Source: Halopseudomonas pelagia CL-AP6 (GTDB taxonomy: Bacteria > Pseudomonadota > Gammaproteobacteria > Pseudomonadales > Pseudomonadaceae). From it: a stretch of DNA of 64,000 nucleotides. The notes below the pieces were generated by a model. That model had not been told where the DNA came from. It saw only the letters and a program-made list of their open reading frames with translations, and ran no database searches. Below are positions 56,587 through 64,000 of this stretch, one piece after another. The position numbers were made by a program, and so were the translations under genes. The DNA is taken from assembly GCF_000410875.1 (NCBI RefSeq), contig NZ_AROI01000026.1:105795-169794 (forward strand), in the 5' to 3' direction. The stretch's first letter is position 1; each line of letters begins with the position of its first letter.

Positions 56587-58137
56587 ATGACTATCACCCT
56601 TGAGACGCCCTTTAGCGTATTGCCTGACCTCATCGCCCTGCACGCCAGGACGCGAGGCAACCATCCGGCGCTGATTCAGGACGGTCAGCAGCTTGATTAT
56701 GCCGCGCTTGATCTCAAGGTCGACCAGGTGGCCGCTGCGCTGCAACGGGACGGTTTCCGACCCGGTGACAGCATCGCCATCTGCGGCAGCAATTCAATCC
56801 CCTATGCATTGTTGTATATCGGCGCGCTGCGTGCGGGTGTGGTTGTGGCGCCACTGGCGCCCTCCTCCACACCGGAAGGGCTGGTCACCATGATCAGGGA
56901 TTCTGCCGCCAAGCTGGTCTTCGTCGACCAGGCCGTTGATCAGGCTCTGCGCAGTACCGCAGAGCAACACCAGATCACACTGCTGAGCATGGATGATAGT
57001 TGCGCAGACTTGGGCTTTACGCAATGGCTTGCCGACACCAAACCCATCCCGGTTAACATCACCCCGGAGATGCCCTTCAATATCATCTACTCCTCCGGTA
57101 CAACTGGTGAGCCCAAAGGCATCGTGCAATCACACGGCATGCGCTGGTCACATATTCAGCGTGGCATTGTATTTGGCTACGGGCCAGAGTGCGTCACGCT
57201 GATTTCTACCCCGCTGTACTCCAACACCACGCTGGTGTCCTTCCTGCCTTCGATCGGCCTGGGCGGTACCGTTGTGTTGATGGCCAAGTTCGATGCAGCC
57301 AAGTACCTGAAGCTGGCAGAACAGCTGTCAGCAACCCATACCATGCTGGTGCCGGTGCAGTACCAACGCATCATGGCCCGCGAGGATTTCGACCAATACG
57401 ATTTGTCGTCCTTCCAGATGAAGTTCAGCACCAGCGCGCCCTTCCACGCCGAACTCAAAGCCGACATTCTCCAGCGCTGGCCTGGCGGGCTGATCGAGTT
57501 TTACGGTATGACCGAAGGCGGAGGCTCGTGCATGCTCGCTGCCCATCAATTTCCGGATAAGCTCGCCACCGTCGGCAAGCCCCTGGAAAATCACGATATG
57601 CGCGTAATCGATGAAGACGGCGTGGAATTGCCCTTCGGGGAAATCGGCGAAGTCGTCGGGCACTCGCCAGCGATGATGACCGGCTACCTGAACAAACCGG
57701 AGAAGACCGCCGAGGCCGAATGGTACGATGCTGAAGGCAAGCGCTTTATCCGCACCGGCGATGTCGGCCGCTTCGACAACGAAGGTTTCCTGACCCTGAT
57801 GGATCGACGCAAGGACATGGTCATCAGCGGTGGCTTCAATATCTACCCCAGCGATCTGGAGCAGGAACTGCGCAAACATCCAGACCTGCTGGAAGTAACC
57901 GTGATCGGCGTTCAATCGCGCAACTGGGGCGAGACCCCGGTAGGTTATGCCGTGCTGCGACCCGGCGTGCAGGCCGACGCGCAGACGATCTGCCAGTGGT
58001 TTAATGAGCGGGTCGGCAAGACCCAACGCTTGAACCGCTTGATCCTCACCGACGAACTGCCACGCAGCGCGATTGGCAAAGTGCTCAAGCGCGAACTGCG
58101 CGACCAATTCCAGGCTGAATACGGCGAACTGGATTAA
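56587..58137 (+). CDS. AMP-dependent acyl-CoA synthetase (class I adenylate-forming)
   Basis: A 516-residue adenylate-forming ligase. The P-loop is IIYSSGTTGEPKGIVQSH, the A5 motif is FYGMTEGGGSCM, the hinge region TGDVGRFDNEGFLTLMDRRKDMVISGGFNIYPSD is intact and the C-terminal catalytic lysine lies in RSAIGKVLKRELRDQF. It resembles fatty-acid or aromatic-acid CoA ligases; the acid cannot be set. I start at ATG 56587, since the upstream extension has no homology. It lies directly upstream of fabAB with a 209-bp spacer, which may mark a link to lipid metabolism. Confidence 0.9.
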   Translation: MTITLETPFSVLPDLIALHARTRGNHPALIQDGQQLDYAALDLKVDQVAAALQRDGFRPGDSIAICGSNSIPYALLYIGALRAGVVVAPLAPSSTPEGLVTMIRDSAAKLVFVDQAVDQALRSTAEQHQITLLSMDDSCADLGFTQWLADTKPIPVNITPEMPFNIIYSSGTTGEPKGIVQSHGMRWSHIQRGIVFGYGPECVTLISTPLYSNTTLVSFLPSIGLGGTVVLMAKFDAAKYLKLAEQLSATHTMLVPVQYQRIMAREDFDQYDLSSFQMKFSTSAPFHAELKADILQRWPGGLIEFYGMTEGGGSCMLAAHQFPDKLATVGKPLENHDMRVIDEDGVELPFGEIGEVVGHSPAMMTGYLNKPEKTAEAEWYDAEGKRFIRTGDVGRFDNEGFLTLMDRRKDMVISGGFNIYPSDLEQELRKHPDLLEVTVIGVQSRNWGETPVGYAVLRPGVQADAQTICQWFNERVGKTQRLNRLILTDELPRSAIGKVLKRELRDQFQAEYGELD

Positions 58138-58228
58138 CTCAGCGCAACACTGCCTTGGTCGGGGGCAGAGAATCTTTGTCCTCGGCCCCCATCGCAGGTA
58201 TCCTCAACGCCTGACTCGTCAGTCTGTG

Positions 58229-58251
58229 CCCGGTTGTGACTCCAAACCGGG
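58229..58251. other. inverted repeat upstream of fabA
   Basis: Arms CCCGGTT and AACCGGG around a 9-base loop lie about 95 bp before fabA. It could terminate the synthetase transcript, but no U run follows. Confidence 0.4.
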
Positions 58252-58265
58252 ACGGGCAGTCTGAA

Positions 58266-58291
58266 CTTACGCTGGCGGATAAATCCGTAAG
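58266..58291. promoter_or_regulatory. dyad in the fabA leader, possible regulator site
   Basis: CTTACG and CGTAAG form a symmetric dyad separated by 14 bases, 55 bp before fabA. In pseudomonads DesT-type regulators control fabAB from this region; I cannot confirm that this dyad is the site. Confidence 0.35.
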
Positions 58292-58346
58292 CACCGCAGA
58301 ACCGAATTAATCGCACCCCACCGAACGGGGTTGAGCAGGAGCAAAC

Positions 58347-58862
58347 ATGTCTAAACAGAATGCGTATACCCGGGAAGAGTTGCTTCAATGCAGCCGTGGC
58401 GAATTGTTCGGTCCCGGAAACGCACAATTGCCCGCCCCCAACATGCTGATGATCGACCGCATTACGCATATCAGCGACACTGGCGGAAAATATGGCAAAG
58501 GTGAAATCGTCGCCGAACTGGATATCACTCCGGATCTCTGGTTTTTCGCCTGCCACTTTGAAGGTGACCCCGTCATGCCCGGTTGCCTGGGTCTGGATGC
58601 CATGTGGCAACTGGTTGGCTTTCACCTGGGTTGGCTCGGCTATGAAGGCAAGGGCCGCGCCTTGGGCTCGGGCGAGGTCAAGTTCTTTGGCCAAGTGCTG
58701 CCGACCGCGAAGAAAGTCACCTACACCATCCATATCAAACGCACCATCAATCGCGCCCTGACCCTCGGCATTGCCGATGGCAGCATGGCCGTCGATGGGC
58801 GTGAAATCTACACCGCCGAAGGTTTGCGGGTAGGTCTATTTACATCTACCGATAGCTTCTGA
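58347..58862 (+). CDS. fabA: 3-hydroxydecanoyl-ACP dehydratase/isomerase
   Basis: A 171-residue hotdog enzyme that dehydrates 3-hydroxydecanoyl-ACP and isomerises trans-2- to cis-3-decenoyl-ACP, starting unsaturated fatty acid synthesis. The catalytic histidine is in [14 protein letters not shown] and the catalytic aspartate in [12 protein letters not shown]. Length equals E. coli FabA. AGGAGC precedes the ATG. Cotranscribed with fabB, 11 bp downstream. Confidence 0.97.
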   Translation: MSKQNAYTREELLQCSRGELFGPGNAQLPAPNMLMIDRITHISDTGGKYGKGEIVAELDITPDLWFFACHFEGDPVMPGCLGLDAMWQLVGFHLGWLGYEGKGRALGSGEVKFFGQVLPTAKKVTYTIHIKRTINRALTLGIADGSMAVDGREIYTAEGLRVGLFTSTDSF

Positions 58863-58873
58863 GGATACTCACC

Positions 58874-60091
58874 ATGCGTCGCGTCGTTATTACCGGTATG
58901 GGCATCATCTCCTGCCTGGGCCAGGACCTGGAATCGGTCGCCGCCAGCCTGAAAGCTGGCAAATCAGGCATTCGCCATAATGCATCCTATGCGGAAATGG
59001 GGCTGCGCAGCCACGTATCCGGCACCATTGATATTGACCTGGAAGCCGCCATTGACCGTAAGGTCAAGCGCTTTATGGGTGACGCTGCAGGCTTCGCCTA
59101 CCTGTCAATGCAGCAGGCCATCGCCGATGCCGGCCTAAGTGCTGAGGACATCAGCCACCCGCGTATCGGCCTGATCGCTGGTAGCGGCGGCGCGTCCACG
59201 CTGAATCAGATGGAAGCGATCGACATCCTGCGTGAAAAGGGCGTGAAGAAGATTGGACCGTACCGCGTACCGCGGACCATGGGCAGTACCGTCTCCGCTT
59301 GCCTTGCCACCCCGTTCAAGATCAAGGGTGTCAACTACTCCATCTCTTCCGCCTGTGCTACCAGTGCTCACTGTATCGGCAGCGCCATGGAGCAGATTCA
59401 GCTCGGCAAGCAGGATATGGTCTTTGCCGGCGGCGGTGAGGAAGAGCACTGGTCGCAGTCGATGCTGTTCGATGCGATGGGCGCCCTTTCCACCCAATAC
59501 AACGACACGCCAGAGAAAGCCTCGCGCGCGTACGACAACAAGCGTGACGGCTTCGTCATCGCTGGCGGCGGCGGCATGGTCGTGGTTGAAGAACTGGAAC
59601 ACGCCCTGGCCCGCGGCGCGAAAATCTACGCCGAAGTGGTTGGCTACGGCGCTACTTCCGATGGCTACGACATGGTCGCTCCCAGCGGTGAAGGCGCAGT
59701 GCGTTGTATGCAACAAGCACTGGCGACCGTTGATGGCACTATCGACTACCTGAATACCCACGGCACCTCCACACCGGTAGGCGACGTCGCAGAACTCAAG
59801 GCGATCCGTGAAGTATTTGGCGACAAGGCACCGAAAATCAGCTCGACCAAGAGCCTCTCCGGCCACTCGCTAGGCGCCGCTGGCGTACAGGAAACGATCT
59901 ACTGCCTGCTGATGATGCGTGATAACTTCCTCACCGCTTCGGCCAACATCGAAGAACTGGACGAGAACGCCGCTGGCCTGCCAATTTTGCTTGAGCGTGC
60001 CGATGAAGCTGCGGATCTGATGATGTCCAACAGCTTTGGTTTTGGTGGCACCAACGCCACACTGGTACTCAAGCGCTGGACCGGCGCCTGA
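58874..60091 (+). CDS. fabB: beta-ketoacyl-ACP synthase I
   Basis: A 405-residue ketosynthase that elongates acyl-ACP and is needed for cis-unsaturated chains. The catalytic cysteine is in [14 protein letters not shown], the two histidines in [12 protein letters not shown] and [12 protein letters not shown], and the C-terminal [11 protein letters not shown] closes the active site. Length matches FabB. It is preceded by AGGA and followed by a strong terminator, so fabAB forms a closed operon. Confidence 0.97.
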   Translation: MRRVVITGMGIISCLGQDLESVAASLKAGKSGIRHNASYAEMGLRSHVSGTIDIDLEAAIDRKVKRFMGDAAGFAYLSMQQAIADAGLSAEDISHPRIGLIAGSGGASTLNQMEAIDILREKGVKKIGPYRVPRTMGSTVSACLATPFKIKGVNYSISSACATSAHCIGSAMEQIQLGKQDMVFAGGGEEEHWSQSMLFDAMGALSTQYNDTPEKASRAYDNKRDGFVIAGGGGMVVVEELEHALARGAKIYAEVVGYGATSDGYDMVAPSGEGAVRCMQQALATVDGTIDYLNTHGTSTPVGDVAELKAIREVFGDKAPKISSTKSLSGHSLGAAGVQETIYCLLMMRDNFLTASANIEELDENAAGLPILLERADEAADLMMSNSFGFGGTNATLVLKRWTGA

Positions 60092-60116
60092 TAAAAGACA
60101 GATGCTGCAATAAGAC

Positions 60117-60145
60117 ACGGGCGCCGAAAGCGCCCGTTTTTTTTT
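60117..60145 (+). terminator. rho-independent terminator after fabB
   Basis: ACGGGCGC and GCGCCCGT enclose the loop CGAAA and are followed by a run of nine T (60137-60145). It lies 25 bp past the fabB stop. Confidence 0.93.
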
Positions 60146-60330
60146 GGCACAGCCTAATGCACAGATAAGTACATGCCGCACGCAGGGCGCAAGGCGGTCG
60201 CTCGCACGGAGGCCGCTGCGTTCAGAAAGCCCGCAGCTCTGAATGCACTATTTCACTCTCTCGAACCACCGCTCGCACCAAATCATTGCACTAATCCGCC
60301 GATCTGCACGCAGATTCGCAGCCTGCAGCG

Positions 60331-60347
60331 TGGCACTCTATTTGCTT
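60331..60347 (+). promoter_or_regulatory. sigma-54 (RpoN) promoter of the soluble chemoreceptor gene
   Basis: TGGCACTCTATTTGCTT matches the sigma-54 consensus TGGCAC-N5-TTGC, with GG and GC separated by exactly 10 bases. It points at the chemoreceptor gene starting at 60401, leaving a leader of about 45 bases. It lies in the roughly 310-bp gap between fabB and that gene, in which I see nothing else beyond the fabB terminator. Confidence 0.8.
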
Positions 60348-60400
60348 GGCAGCAAAGACTGATATCAGATTGATAGCTCAACTCTGCCAAGGAATCTGTC

Positions 60401-61840
60401 ATGAGTCTTTTTAACTTCTCGCGTAAAGATAGAAGCGATGTCGAACAACTGGACAAGTTATTCGATCACCTCGACCTGAGTGTCAGCGTGCCTGAGCAAA
60501 CCGGTCTGCGCGGCAAGCTTGGTCAATTGATCGGCAAGCTGCAACAGCGCATCACCCTCAGCCTGCACGCAGCCGTCGGCATCGCCGCCCACGCACCCAA
60601 GCTGGCCAGCATTGCAAGAGCGACAGAAACCCAGGGCGATCAATTGGCAGAGTCGTCGGAGATGATCGCCAGCGCAATTGAAGAAATCAGTGCAAGCCTG
60701 GAGTCCGAACTGGTGCCGGGGGCGACAGCCGTGGCCAACCTGGCCAACAGCGTAGCCGCGCAACTGCAGGCCTGCGAAACCGACAGTCAACTGGTTCTGG
60801 GTCAAGTCGAAACCATACAGACAACAGAGCAATTGCTTGCAGCGGAAATTCAAACCCTCAGCAAGCAGCTTGAAGAGGTCAACCAGGTGATCGCCATGAT
60901 TGCCAATATTTCTCAGCAGACCAACTTGCTGGCACTAAATGCCGCCATCGAAGCAGCCCGTGCCGGAGAGCAAGGCCGCGGCTTTGCCGTCGTAGCCGAT
61001 GAAGTCCGGCGATTGGCCGGGCATACCACCCAGGCGACGGATCAGGTCGGACAGATCATCAATGGTTTGCGCGGCGGTATGCAACGTTTGAATCAGGCCG
61101 GCGACAGCATGCATCAGGCCATTTCAGACGGTCGTGACGGCATTCTAAGAGTCGACCAGGGACTCACCCACGCAACCGGATCCATGGCACAACTGGATCA
61201 GCGTGTGGCTGGCATGGCCAGTGGTACTGAGCAGATCGGTGCGGCGGTGCGCTCGGTCAGCGCCGACGTGCAAAAGGTCGCTGACGTCGCGGGTGAACTG
61301 AAGCAGAGCGCGACCCAAGTCCGTGAGCACAGCGACGCCGTTCGCCTGGAAAGCGACCGGCTACTGGAAGGACTGGGCGAATTTCAGTTGGGTGTACACC
61401 AACAGATACGCCAGCGTGTAGTGACGCTGGCAAGCGAGCCGGGTCTGTCTGCCGGCGTGCATGACGCAGAGAAACTTATGCGCGATTGTCTGGCCCAGGA
61501 CACCCGCTTCGAACTGATGTACCTGGTAGGCGCGGATGGCGTACAAGTCAGTGAGAATATTCCGGCGGCGGATCTGGAAAGCAGCAGCGCCCAGAGTATG
61601 AAAGGCAGCAACTGGTCGAGCCGAAGCTGGTTCCGCAGCGCGAAAGACCAACTGACGCCCCATATCAGTCCGGTTTACCGGTCCTCCGCCACCGATGCCT
61701 TTTGCTTCACCCTGTCAGCACCGGTGTTCTCCCAGGATGGGGCACTGCGATATGTGATTGGAGCCGATGTACGTCTTTCCGCGCTGCTGGAACATGGCGG
61801 AAGCGGTCGGCGGGACAGATTGACCGCACTGGCTAGCTGA
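60401..61840 (+). CDS. soluble methyl-accepting chemotaxis protein with C-terminal sensor domain
   Basis: A 479-residue cytoplasmic chemoreceptor with no membrane helix. The signalling domain fills residues about 45-330, with hairpin tip signature [23 protein letters not shown] and [17 protein letters not shown]. Unusually, the ligand domain lies at the C-terminus (about 340-475): [33 protein letters not shown] and [25 protein letters not shown] resemble a PAS/Cache-like fold. The cue is unknown. The gene is preceded by a sigma-54 promoter, as for many motility genes. No other chemotaxis gene lies in the window's right half. Confidence 0.92.
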   Translation: MSLFNFSRKDRSDVEQLDKLFDHLDLSVSVPEQTGLRGKLGQLIGKLQQRITLSLHAAVGIAAHAPKLASIARATETQGDQLAESSEMIASAIEEISASLESELVPGATAVANLANSVAAQLQACETDSQLVLGQVETIQTTEQLLAAEIQTLSKQLEEVNQVIAMIANISQQTNLLALNAAIEAARAGEQGRGFAVVADEVRRLAGHTTQATDQVGQIINGLRGGMQRLNQAGDSMHQAISDGRDGILRVDQGLTHATGSMAQLDQRVAGMASGTEQIGAAVRSVSADVQKVADVAGELKQSATQVREHSDAVRLESDRLLEGLGEFQLGVHQQIRQRVVTLASEPGLSAGVHDAEKLMRDCLAQDTRFELMYLVGADGVQVSENIPAADLESSSAQSMKGSNWSSRSWFRSAKDQLTPHISPVYRSSATDAFCFTLSAPVFSQDGALRYVIGADVRLSALLEHGGSGRRDRLTALAS

Positions 61841-61958
61841 GACACTACCGCACGCACTGATTTGGCGCCAAAATCGTCTCGATCTATGACAGTGGGCAGG
61901 TAATATCAAACCCGATGATAGTGCTTGCCTGTGACGCTCAAACTGCTACAACTCAGGT

Positions 61959-63395
61959 ATGCAAACATTACCTGATGGACTCATCGTCATCCTCAAGCGC
62001 GCCTGTCCGACCTGCGCCCTGATCGAACCCGTGCTGGCCGAGTTGGCCAATGGCGATCAACCGCTCACCGTAATCGTGCAGGACACCGCCGATTTCAATG
62101 TGGGCTCCGGTCTGCAGATTAAGGACGACAGCCTGGAATGGTCCTGGCGGCTGGACTGTGAAATCGTCCCCACCCTGATTCAGCGCACCAACGGCCAAGA
62201 ACTGAACCGTACCTACGGCTGGTTCCGTGAAGACTGGGAACAGCTGAGCGGCATCTCGGACCTGGGTGCGGATCTGCCCCCTTCCCGCCCCGGCTGCGGC
62301 TCCAAAACCCAGGACCCGGGCATGGCTGAGACATTGGCGATCCGCTTCGGAGCCGTGACCTTTCAATCCCGCGAGGTGGAAATCGGCGACAGCGAAGACC
62401 CTATCGAAGCCTGCCACGAGCGTGGCTGGAGTGATGGTCTGCCGGTCGTCCCGCCAACACCTGAACGCGTCTATCGCATGCTGCTGGGCACCAGTCGCAA
62501 GGCCGATGAGGTACTCGGGCTGATGCCGCCGGATCTGGTGCCCTGCACCGTGGAAAAGGTCGCAATCAACGCCGTTATGGCCGGCTGCAAGCCCGAATAT
62601 ATGCCCGTGGTACTGGCCGCCGTGGAAGCTGCACTGATCGACGAGTTCGGCATGCACGGCATACTCTGCACCACCATGTTTGCCGGCCCGCTGGTGCTGG
62701 TCAATGGTCCGGTGACCAAACGCATCGGCATGAATGCCGGCGTCAACTGTCTGGGTCAGGGCAATCGCGCCAATGCCAGTATTGGCCGAGCGCTGCAGTT
62801 GGTGGTACGCAATGTCGGTGGCGGGCGTCCCGGCGAGATTGACCGCGCGACCATGGGCACACCCGGCAAATACACCTTTTGCTTTGCCGAAGCTGAAGAC
62901 AGCGACTGGGACTCCCTGGCGGTGGAGCGCGGTTTCAGCTCCGATCAGTCAGTGGTCACGCTATTTGCCGCCGAAGGCGTACAGGCTATTGTTGATCAGA
63001 AATCACGTACCCCCGAATCCCTGGCGCGCAGTTTTGCCCTGTCATTACGCGCAGTCGATCACTACAAGCTGGTCATGCATGGCGACGCCATCCTGGTAGT
63101 ATCACCCGAACACTGCCGAGTATTTACCGATGCCGGCTGGAGCAAGGCGCGCCTGCACGAAGAACTGGCCCGCCTGCTAACCTTGCCTGGCAAGGACTTG
63201 GTGATGGGTGCTCAGGAGATTACCGAAGGTATGCCGGAGAACTTTGCCGGCGCCGATCTACCCAAGTTTCGCCCCGGTGGATTACTGATCGTCAGGGCCG
63301 GTGGCCCGGCCGGTCTGTTCTCCGCCGTTATCGCTGGTTGGGCTGCATCCGGCCCTACCGGCTCCATCCCGGTTAGCAAGGAGGTAACGGCATGA
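61959..63395 (+). CDS. thioredoxin-like CPTC protein, partner of the UGSC selenoprotein
   Basis: A 478-residue protein in two parts. The N-terminal 110 residues form a thioredoxin-like domain with the active motif CPTC in KRACPTCALIEPVLAELAN. A large second domain (about 115-478) has the conserved segments ERGWSDGLPVVPPTPERVYRML, AGCKPEYMPVVLAAVEAAL and GMNAGVNCLGQGNRANASIGRAL; its role is not known to me. It overlaps the UGSC gene by 4 bp, suggesting translational coupling and a joint redox task. ATG 61959 is the first start after an in-frame stop at 61932; its ribosome site is weak. Homologues of this large domain that I recall occur with UGSC proteins. Confidence 0.83.
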   Translation: MQTLPDGLIVILKRACPTCALIEPVLAELANGDQPLTVIVQDTADFNVGSGLQIKDDSLEWSWRLDCEIVPTLIQRTNGQELNRTYGWFREDWEQLSGISDLGADLPPSRPGCGSKTQDPGMAETLAIRFGAVTFQSREVEIGDSEDPIEACHERGWSDGLPVVPPTPERVYRMLLGTSRKADEVLGLMPPDLVPCTVEKVAINAVMAGCKPEYMPVVLAAVEAALIDEFGMHGILCTTMFAGPLVLVNGPVTKRIGMNAGVNCLGQGNRANASIGRALQLVVRNVGGGRPGEIDRATMGTPGKYTFCFAEAEDSDWDSLAVERGFSSDQSVVTLFAAEGVQAIVDQKSRTPESLARSFALSLRAVDHYKLVMHGDAILVVSPEHCRVFTDAGWSKARLHEELARLLTLPGKDLVMGAQEITEGMPENFAGADLPKFRPGGLLIVRAGGPAGLFSAVIAGWAASGPTGSIPVSKEVTA

Positions 63396-63922
63396 TATCG
63401 CCGACCATACTGCTCGACCCGACCGCTGAACGTTCGGCGACCAACCGCGCGTTAACGGCCAGACCCGCCACGCTGGAGGGGCTGACTGTCGGCTTGCTGG
63501 ATATTTCCAAGGCACGTGGCAACGTGCTGCTGGATCGTCTGGATGAGCTGCTCAGCGAGCGTGGCATCGAGGTAAAACGCTATCGCAAGCCTACCTTCGC
63601 CCGTATCGCGCCCACCGATCTGAAACAGCAGATCGCCAGTGAGTGCAATCTGCTGGTGGAAGGCCTGGCCGACTGAGGCTCCTGTACCTCGTGCTGTATG
63701 CATGATATAGGCGACTTGGAAGGCCGGCAGATTCCCGGTGTAGGCATTGCTTCCAGCGAATTCGTTGAAGCCGCAGCGTTGCAGTCCAAGGCATTGGGCA
63801 TGGACCCGAAGATGGTGTTCGTACCCCACCCGATTCAGGACCGTACCGATGACGAACTGCGCGCACTGGCCGACAACGCATTCGACAGCATAGTGAAGGC
63901 GTTAACGCTGCAAGGCTCGTGA
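63392..63922 (+). CDS. UGSC family selenoprotein (in-frame UGA read as selenocysteine)
   Basis: Read through the TGA at 63674-63676, this is one 176-residue protein. Before it lies an ordinary domain (LLDPTAERS at the start, then LEGLTVGLLDISKARGNVLLDRL, ERGIEVKRYRKPTFA and ECNLLVEGLAD); after it, still in frame, the protein continues Sec-Gly-Ser-Cys-Thr-Ser-Cys-Cys-Met-His-Asp and then IPGVGIASSEFVEAA and MVFVPHPIQDRTDDELRALADNA. The residue at the UGA (Sec95) begins the UGSC motif of a known selenoprotein family. The ATG follows a near-perfect AAGGAGG at ideal spacing and overlaps the upstream stop. A SECIS-like hairpin lies just downstream of the UGA. Function unknown, presumably redox. 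The alternative is a nonsense-mutated pseudogene, which is less likely. Confidence 0.88.
63674..63676 (+). other. in-frame UGA, predicted selenocysteine codon
   Basis: The TGA is flanked by in-frame coding sequence with family similarity on both sides and is followed by GGC TCC TGT (Gly-Ser-Cys), giving the UGSC motif. Position corresponds to residue 95. Confidence 0.87.
63681..63711 (+). promoter_or_regulatory. bacterial SECIS-like hairpin
   Basis: By hand the RNA CCUGUACCUCGUGC (63681-63694) pairs with GCAUGAUAUAGG (63700-63711) in twelve pairs (including two G-U) with a 2-base CC bulge, closing the 5-base loop UGUAU. The loop begins 18 nt after the UGA and has G in its second position. 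This fits the usual bacterial SECIS limits (small apical loop with an early G, about 16-37 nt from UGA). Confidence 0.78.
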
Positions 63923-63925
63923 TGA

Positions 63926-63945
63926 TGGCGGGCCTTGTGGCCCGT
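63926..63945 (+). other. short hairpin after the selenoprotein gene
   Basis: CGGGCC and GGCCCG enclose the loop TTGT just past the stop codon at 63922. No U run follows, so it may only protect the 3' end. A second arm pair GGTGC/GCACC lies at 63966-63994, at the window edge. Confidence 0.4.
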
Positions 63946-64000
63946 GCATGACGGCTGATGAACTCGGTGCTCCGTAAGGGCGGATGGGGGCACCCCGGTA

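Noticed and set aside
57328..58107. 259-codon minus-strand ORF antisense to the acyl-CoA synthetase
   Set aside because: It is a shadow frame caused by codon bias in the real gene, with no ribosome site or domain. The same applies to 59135-59866 opposite fabB and 61968-62657 opposite the CPTC gene.
63392..63922. Two separate genes, or a nonsense-mutated pseudogene, at the UGA
   Set aside because: The frame is unbroken on both sides, the UGSC motif falls exactly at the UGA, and a SECIS-like hairpin has the right position. A pseudogene would not be expected to keep all of these.
1..64000. CRISPR arrays, insertion sequences, prophage genes and tRNA genes
   Set aside because: I saw no regularly spaced repeats, transposases, integrases, phage structural genes or cloverleaf sequences. 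Gene order is that of a conserved chromosome.

Overview
The window is chromosomal DNA from a moderately GC-rich gammaproteobacterium, most likely a Pseudomonas relative, possibly the Halopseudomonas (P. pertucinogena) lineage. This rests on remembered gene order: leuCDB-asd-usg-fimV-truA-trpF-accD-folC-dedD-cvpA-purF-metZ, the finR/fpr divergent pair, the mtnD/MFS/aroC/prmB/smr neighbourhood, and fabAB. I found no rRNA, tRNA, insertion sequence, prophage or CRISPR array. Almost all the sequence is ordinary, densely packed core genome.

Layout. 1-5.5 kb: a TM2 protein cut by the window edge, queD, a TetR regulator with a glutaredoxin-like protein, ribonuclease D with a YcgL protein, a membrane chemoreceptor and a secreted helix-hairpin-helix protein. 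5.6-24 kb (minus strand): a long amino-acid and housekeeping block (metZ, purF, cvpA, dedD, folC, accD, trpA, trpB, trpF, truA, fimV, usg, asd, leuB, leuD, leuC), bounded by a divergent LysR regulator that has no canonical start codon. 25-31 kb: a five-PAS GGDEF/EAL protein, a glycine-zipper protein and finR/fpr. 31-41.4 kb: two short-chain dehydrogenases, an acireductone-dioxygenase homologue that has lost three of four metal ligands, an MFS carrier, aroC, a TauE-type exporter, prmB, smr, and the selenium genes mnmH and selD. 41.5-51 kb: patatin, a penicillin-acylase-family enzyme, DUF4892, hydrolase, thioesterase, acyl-CoA synthetase, sixA and gpsA. 51-56.5 kb: a TonB receptor, a periplasmic binding protein and a hybrid histidine kinase that look like one sensing unit. 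56.6-60.1 kb: an acyl-CoA synthetase and fabA-fabB. 60.4-61.8 kb: a soluble chemoreceptor behind a sigma-54 promoter.

The most notable system is at the right end (61959-63922). A thioredoxin-like CPTC protein overlaps by 4 bp a second gene whose reading frame is interrupted by a TGA at 63674-63676. Read through, the TGA gives Sec-Gly-Ser-Cys, the signature of the UGSC selenoprotein family. The RNA just downstream folds into a 12-pair hairpin with a G-containing apical loop 18 nt after the UGA, as expected for a bacterial SECIS element. The window also carries selD (selenophosphate synthetase) and mnmH (tRNA 2-selenouridine synthase), so this cell probably uses selenium both in tRNA and in selenocysteine. 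The selA, selB and selC genes needed for the latter must lie outside the window.
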